Part shown: in pieces, positions 61,119-64,000 of the stretch | Layout: every line of letters begins with the position of its first letter | Position numbering within the stretch: the first letter of the stretch is position 1 | NCBI RefSeq assembly: GCF_002026305.1 | Contig: NZ_MVAB01000001.1 | Span: 1,656,001-1,720,000, forward strand | DNA: 64,000 nt | Source of the DNA: Vagococcus martis | GTDB lineage: Bacteria > Bacillota > Bacilli > Lactobacillales > Vagococcaceae | Reading direction: 5' to 3' | The notes under the pieces: generated by a model | Told to the model about the DNA's origin: nothing | The model's database searches: none | Seen by the model: only the letters and a program-made list of their open reading frames with translations | Position numbers and translations under genes: made by a program

Positions 61119-63491
61119 GTGAAAAAGAAAATAGAAGATATATTAGAGTTTGATAAAGTCAAACAAATGTTATCTCAACATATTGTAACAAAATCTGGGC
61201 TGGAGCATGTTAATGACTTAAAAGCATCACACTCATATGATGAAATAGAAGAATATTTAATGGAAACAGAAGATGGTATGACTGTTTTGCGTTTACGCGG
61301 GGGCATTCCTATGCCAATCTTAGAAAACATCAAACCACATATGAAACGTATTGAAATTGGTGCTATGCTAAATGGTTTAGAGTTAGCACAAGTTGGTCGT
61401 GTCTTGACAACTGTTCTTGAAATTCAACATTTCTTTGATGATTTAAAGGATGCGGATATTGAATTACATCGTTTGTATGACTGGTCAGAAAAAATGATTG
61501 CTCTACCAGAACTATCAAAAGAAATCAGACATGCAATTGATGAAGATGGTACTGTAACAGATGATGCGTCACCAGAATTAAAACAAATTCGCCAAAGTAT
61601 TAGACGCTCTGAACAAGCGGTGAGAGAACAACTTGACGGGATTCTTCGTGGAAAAAATTCGAATTACCTGAGTGATACGATCGTGACAATGAGAAATGAT
61701 CGCTATGTTATCCCGGTAAAAAGTGAGTATCGTAGTCATTTTGGTGGTGTTGTCCATGATCAAAGTGCATCTGGTCAAACAGTTTTTGTTGAACCAAGAC
61801 AAGTAGTTGAACTAAATAATCGTTTAAGACAACATCAAATTTCTGAGCGCAAAGAAATCGAGCGAATTTTAGCCGAATTATCAAATGAACTTGAGCCGTA
61901 CAGACATGATATTTTACAAAATGCTTATGTCTTAGGAAAACTTGATTTTATTAACAGTAAAGCATTGTTTGGAAAACAATTAAAAGCAGTGGTGCCAAGA
62001 TTAAGTGACGAAAAAGATGTTCATCTGAAACAAGCAAGACATCCACTAATTGATGAAGACGTTGTGGTACCAAATGATATCGTGATTGGAAAAGATTATC
62101 AGGCTGTTGTTATTACAGGACCAAATACAGGTGGTAAGACAATTACACTTAAAACATTAGGATTACTACAATTAATGGGACAATCTGGTTTACCAATTCC
62201 TGTAGGTGAAGAAAGTAGTATTGGAATCTTTTCAAATATTTATGCAGATATAGGGGATGAGCAGTCGATTGAGCAGAATTTATCAACGTTCTCTTCACAT
62301 ATGACAAACATTGTGTCAATTTTAGATAATCTTGATTCAGATAGTTTGGTATTATTTGATGAGTTAGGAGCAGGAACAGATCCACAAGAAGGAGCGGCAC
62401 TTGCTATTTCTATTCTAGATAAAGTTGGAGAAATCGGCGCCTATGTTATGGCAACGACTCACTATCCTGAGTTAAAGGTTTATGGCTATAATCGTCCGAA
62501 TACAATCAATGCTAGTATGGAATTTGATGTTGATACACTTAGTCCAACATATCATTTGTTAATTGGGATTCCTGGTCGAAGTAACGCGTTTGAAATATCA
62601 AAACGTTTAGGATTATCTCCTGATATCATTGAGCAATCTAAACAAATTATTGATGGAGAAAGCCAAGATTTAAATGATATGATTTCTGATTTAGAAAACC
62701 AACGTAAAATGACAGAAACTGAATATCTGGAAATGCGTCACTATGCTGATGAAGCAGAAAATCTTTATCATGATTTAAAAGAAGCGTATGAACGATTCTT
62801 TACCGAACGTGAAAAAGAGATGAATAAGGCTAAAAGAGAAGCGAATGAAGTCATCAGTAAAGCGCAAGAAGAATCAGAAAAAATGATTAAAGACATTCGT
62901 CAAATGCAACTAAGAACAGGGAATAATCAATCTGTTAAAGAACATGAATTGATTGAAGTTAAATCAGGATTAGAAAATCTAAAACATGATGAAACACATT
63001 TGAAGAAAAATAAAGTCTTGAAAAAAGAGAAAGAGAAAAAATCATTTAAAGCTGGTGATGATGTTTTAGTTGAAGCATTTGGTCAACGAGGAACATTGAT
63101 TGAGAAAGTTGGCAATAAAGAATGGCAAGTGCAACTAGGTATTCTGAAGATGAATGTATCAGAAGATGGCATGACACGAATTGCGCCTGAGAAAGAACCT
63201 CGCATGCGTGTATCAACGGTAAAAAGTGATGGCGGCGGTAGTCGTCAATCCGTTTCAACTCAACTGGATTTACGTGGTAAACGTTATGAAGACGCCTTAG
63301 CAGAAGTTGATCAATACATTGATGCTGCCTTACTTGCAGGTTATCCTCAAGTAACGATTGTCCACGGACGTGGAACGGGTGCTTTAAAACAAGGGGTACA
63401 AGAGTACTTGAAAAATAATCGTCGAGTAAAAAAATATAATTTTGCTCCTAGCAATCAAGGTGGAGACGGTGCGACAATTGTGACTTTCTAA
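61119..63491 (+). CDS. mutS2: endonuclease MutS2
   Basis: 790 residues, starting at GTG (61119) behind AGGAAGTG. Core MutS domains III/IV are followed by the ATPase (Walker A VITGPNTGGKTITLKTLG, Walker B SLVLFDELGAGTDPQEGAAL, then TTHYPELK), a long coiled coil (residues 510-620), a KOW-like segment and the C-terminal Smr nuclease domain (LDLRGKRYEDALAEVDQYID...VTIVHGRGTGALKQGVQEYL). It lacks the mismatch-recognition domain of MutS. MutS2 limits homologous recombination and acts on collided ribosomes in Bacillus. Confidence 0.96.
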   Translation: MKKKIEDILEFDKVKQMLSQHIVTKSGLEHVNDLKASHSYDEIEEYLMETEDGMTVLRLRGGIPMPILENIKPHMKRIEIGAMLNGLELAQVGRVLTTVLEIQHFFDDLKDADIELHRLYDWSEKMIALPELSKEIRHAIDEDGTVTDDASPELKQIRQSIRRSEQAVREQLDGILRGKNSNYLSDTIVTMRNDRYVIPVKSEYRSHFGGVVHDQSASGQTVFVEPRQVVELNNRLRQHQISERKEIERILAELSNELEPYRHDILQNAYVLGKLDFINSKALFGKQLKAVVPRLSDEKDVHLKQARHPLIDEDVVVPNDIVIGKDYQAVVITGPNTGGKTITLKTLGLLQLMGQSGLPIPVGEESSIGIFSNIYADIGDEQSIEQNLSTFSSHMTNIVSILDNLDSDSLVLFDELGAGTDPQEGAALAISILDKVGEIGAYVMATTHYPELKVYGYNRPNTINASMEFDVDTLSPTYHLLIGIPGRSNAFEISKRLGLSPDIIEQSKQIIDGESQDLNDMISDLENQRKMTETEYLEMRHYADEAENLYHDLKEAYERFFTEREKEMNKAKREANEVISKAQEESEKMIKDIRQMQLRTGNNQSVKEHELIEVKSGLENLKHDETHLKKNKVLKKEKEKKSFKAGDDVLVEAFGQRGTLIEKVGNKEWQVQLGILKMNVSEDGMTRIAPEKEPRMRVSTVKSDGGGSRQSVSTQLDLRGKRYEDALAEVDQYIDAALLAGYPQVTIVHGRGTGALKQGVQEYLKNNRRVKKYNFAPSNQGGDGATIVTF

Positions 63492-63527
63492 AAAGTGAGC
63501 AGATTGTTAGTTCTTTACTACCCCCGA

Positions 63528-63536
63528 TGGTATAAT
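63528..63536 (+). promoter_or_regulatory. extended -10 promoter of trxA
   Basis: TGGTATAAT (TGN-TATAAT) 35-46 bases before the trxA start codon; no good -35 at standard distance. Confidence 0.5.
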
Positions 63537-63576
63537 CAGTTTATAAAGTAAAAGATTATTTAGGAGATGAATGAAT

Positions 63577-63888
63577 ATGGTAGAAAATATTACAGATGCA
63601 AATTTTGCAGCAGAAACAGATGAAGGATTAGTATTGGTAGACTTCTGGGCACCTTGGTGTGGACCATGTCGTATGCAAGGACCTATCTTAGACGGTATCG
63701 CAACAGAATACCAAGACAAAGTAAAAATTGTTAAAGTAAATGTGGATGAAAATCCTCAAACAAGTCAAGCACACGGAATCATGAGCATTCCAACATTATT
63801 ACTTAAAAAAGATGGTCAAGTTGTTGAACAAATGATTGGTGTCCAACAAAAACCACAATTAGAACAAGTATTTAATAAATATCTTTAA
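63577..63888 (+). CDS. trxA: thioredoxin TrxA
   Basis: 103 residues. Active site WAPWCGPCRMQGP and cis-Pro SIPTLLLKKDG are typical of the main thioredoxin. The ATG codons at 63571 and 63577 are 4 and 10 bases from TAGGAG; I prefer 63577 (MVENITDANF) as the family-like N-terminus, with 63571 possible. It reduces protein disulfides with thioredoxin reductase. It ends the zapA-cvpA-mutS2-trxA gene group but has its own promoter-like sequence. Confidence 0.96.
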   Translation: MVENITDANFAAETDEGLVLVDFWAPWCGPCRMQGPILDGIATEYQDKVKIVKVNVDENPQTSQAHGIMSIPTLLLKKDGQVVEQMIGVQQKPQLEQVFNKYL

Positions 63889-63894
63889 AATTAT

Positions 63895-63939
63895 AATCAT
63901 TCTATGGTGCTATAATCACTGTGGAATGATTTTTTTTTC
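63895..63939 (+). terminator. trxA terminator
   Basis: Stem AATCATTC-TATGGTG / CACTGTG-GAATGATT with several G.U pairs, 7-base loop, T-run of nine. Confidence 0.82.
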
Positions 63940-63986
63940 AACAAATTGTATACTTGATAAAGAGAGAGTACAAGGAGATTGAACTA

Positions 63987-64000
63987 GTGAACGAAAGAAT
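63987..64000 (+). CDS. start of a truncated gene, possibly uvrC
   Basis: A GTG at 63987 follows AAGGAGATTGAACTA and opens with MNER before the window ends. The ribosome site supports a real gene. Excinuclease subunit UvrC often follows trxA in Lactobacillales and commonly begins with MNE, so it is the likely candidate. Only four codons are visible, so this is a context guess. Confidence 0.45.

Overview
The window is AT-rich, densely coded DNA from a low-GC Gram-positive bacterium of the Lactobacillales, most likely Enterococcaceae (Enterococcus or Vagococcus-like). This is inferred from family content and gene order: mreC-mreD next to a SagA/PcsB-type NlpC/P60 protein, ireB-ruvX-DUF1292, zapA-cvpA-mutS2-trxA, a bifunctional adhE, an LPXTG-anchored protein, strong AGGAGG ribosome sites, and Firmicutes T-box leaders. 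No rRNA, tRNA or CRISPR was seen.

Layout. 1-3.1 kb: an oxidoreductase/ThuA/TIM-barrel/oxidoreductase operon for an unidentified sugar. 3.2-12.1 kb: a LacI-type regulator divergent from a maltodextrin operon (frameshifted alpha-glucosidase, CBM34-GH13 amylase, mdxE/F/G-like ABC transporter, DUF1189 protein). 12.1-17.5 kb: a CiaR/CiaH-like two-component system beside a beta-helix lipoprotein, a DUF4956 membrane protein and a VTC-domain polyphosphate polymerase-like protein. 17.6-24.1 kb: adhE with two GTGA-N6-TCAC sites, then mreC, mreD and a frameshifted SagA-like hydrolase. 24.2-29.6 kb: PadR/DUF2812/ABC exporter, an intact IS3-family element, and murQ. 29.8-33.6 kb: msrA and two degraded insertion sequences. 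33.7-38.2 kb: tandem methionine T-box leaders and metN-metP-metQ plus an M20 amidohydrolase. 38.3-42.7 kb: a phosphonate-type ABC operon with a tyrosine phosphatase, preceded and followed by promoters carrying spaced TTTACA boxes; the second seems to drive a short non-coding transcript. 42.8-46.8 kb: UPF0173 hydrolase and an Rrf2-YhgE pair. 46.8-50.6 kb: an insertion-sequence nest (IS30 inside ISL3, joined to a truncated IS3 copy). 50.7-64 kb: mostly housekeeping genes (butA, pepA-ytpP-usp-ytpR, ireB-ruvX-DUF1292, an LPXTG amidase, rnhC, zapA-cvpA-mutS2-trxA, start of a probable uvrC).

The points most worth following are: the VTC/DUF4956/beta-helix cluster with its two-component system; a candidate phosphate-starvation small RNA at about 42.5-42.7 kb; two promoters with the same TTTACA/-10 geometry; an SD-hairpin-AUG arrangement before pepA; and two conserved genes each broken at an A7 tract where A8 would restore the frame, which is either slippage or a systematic base-calling error.
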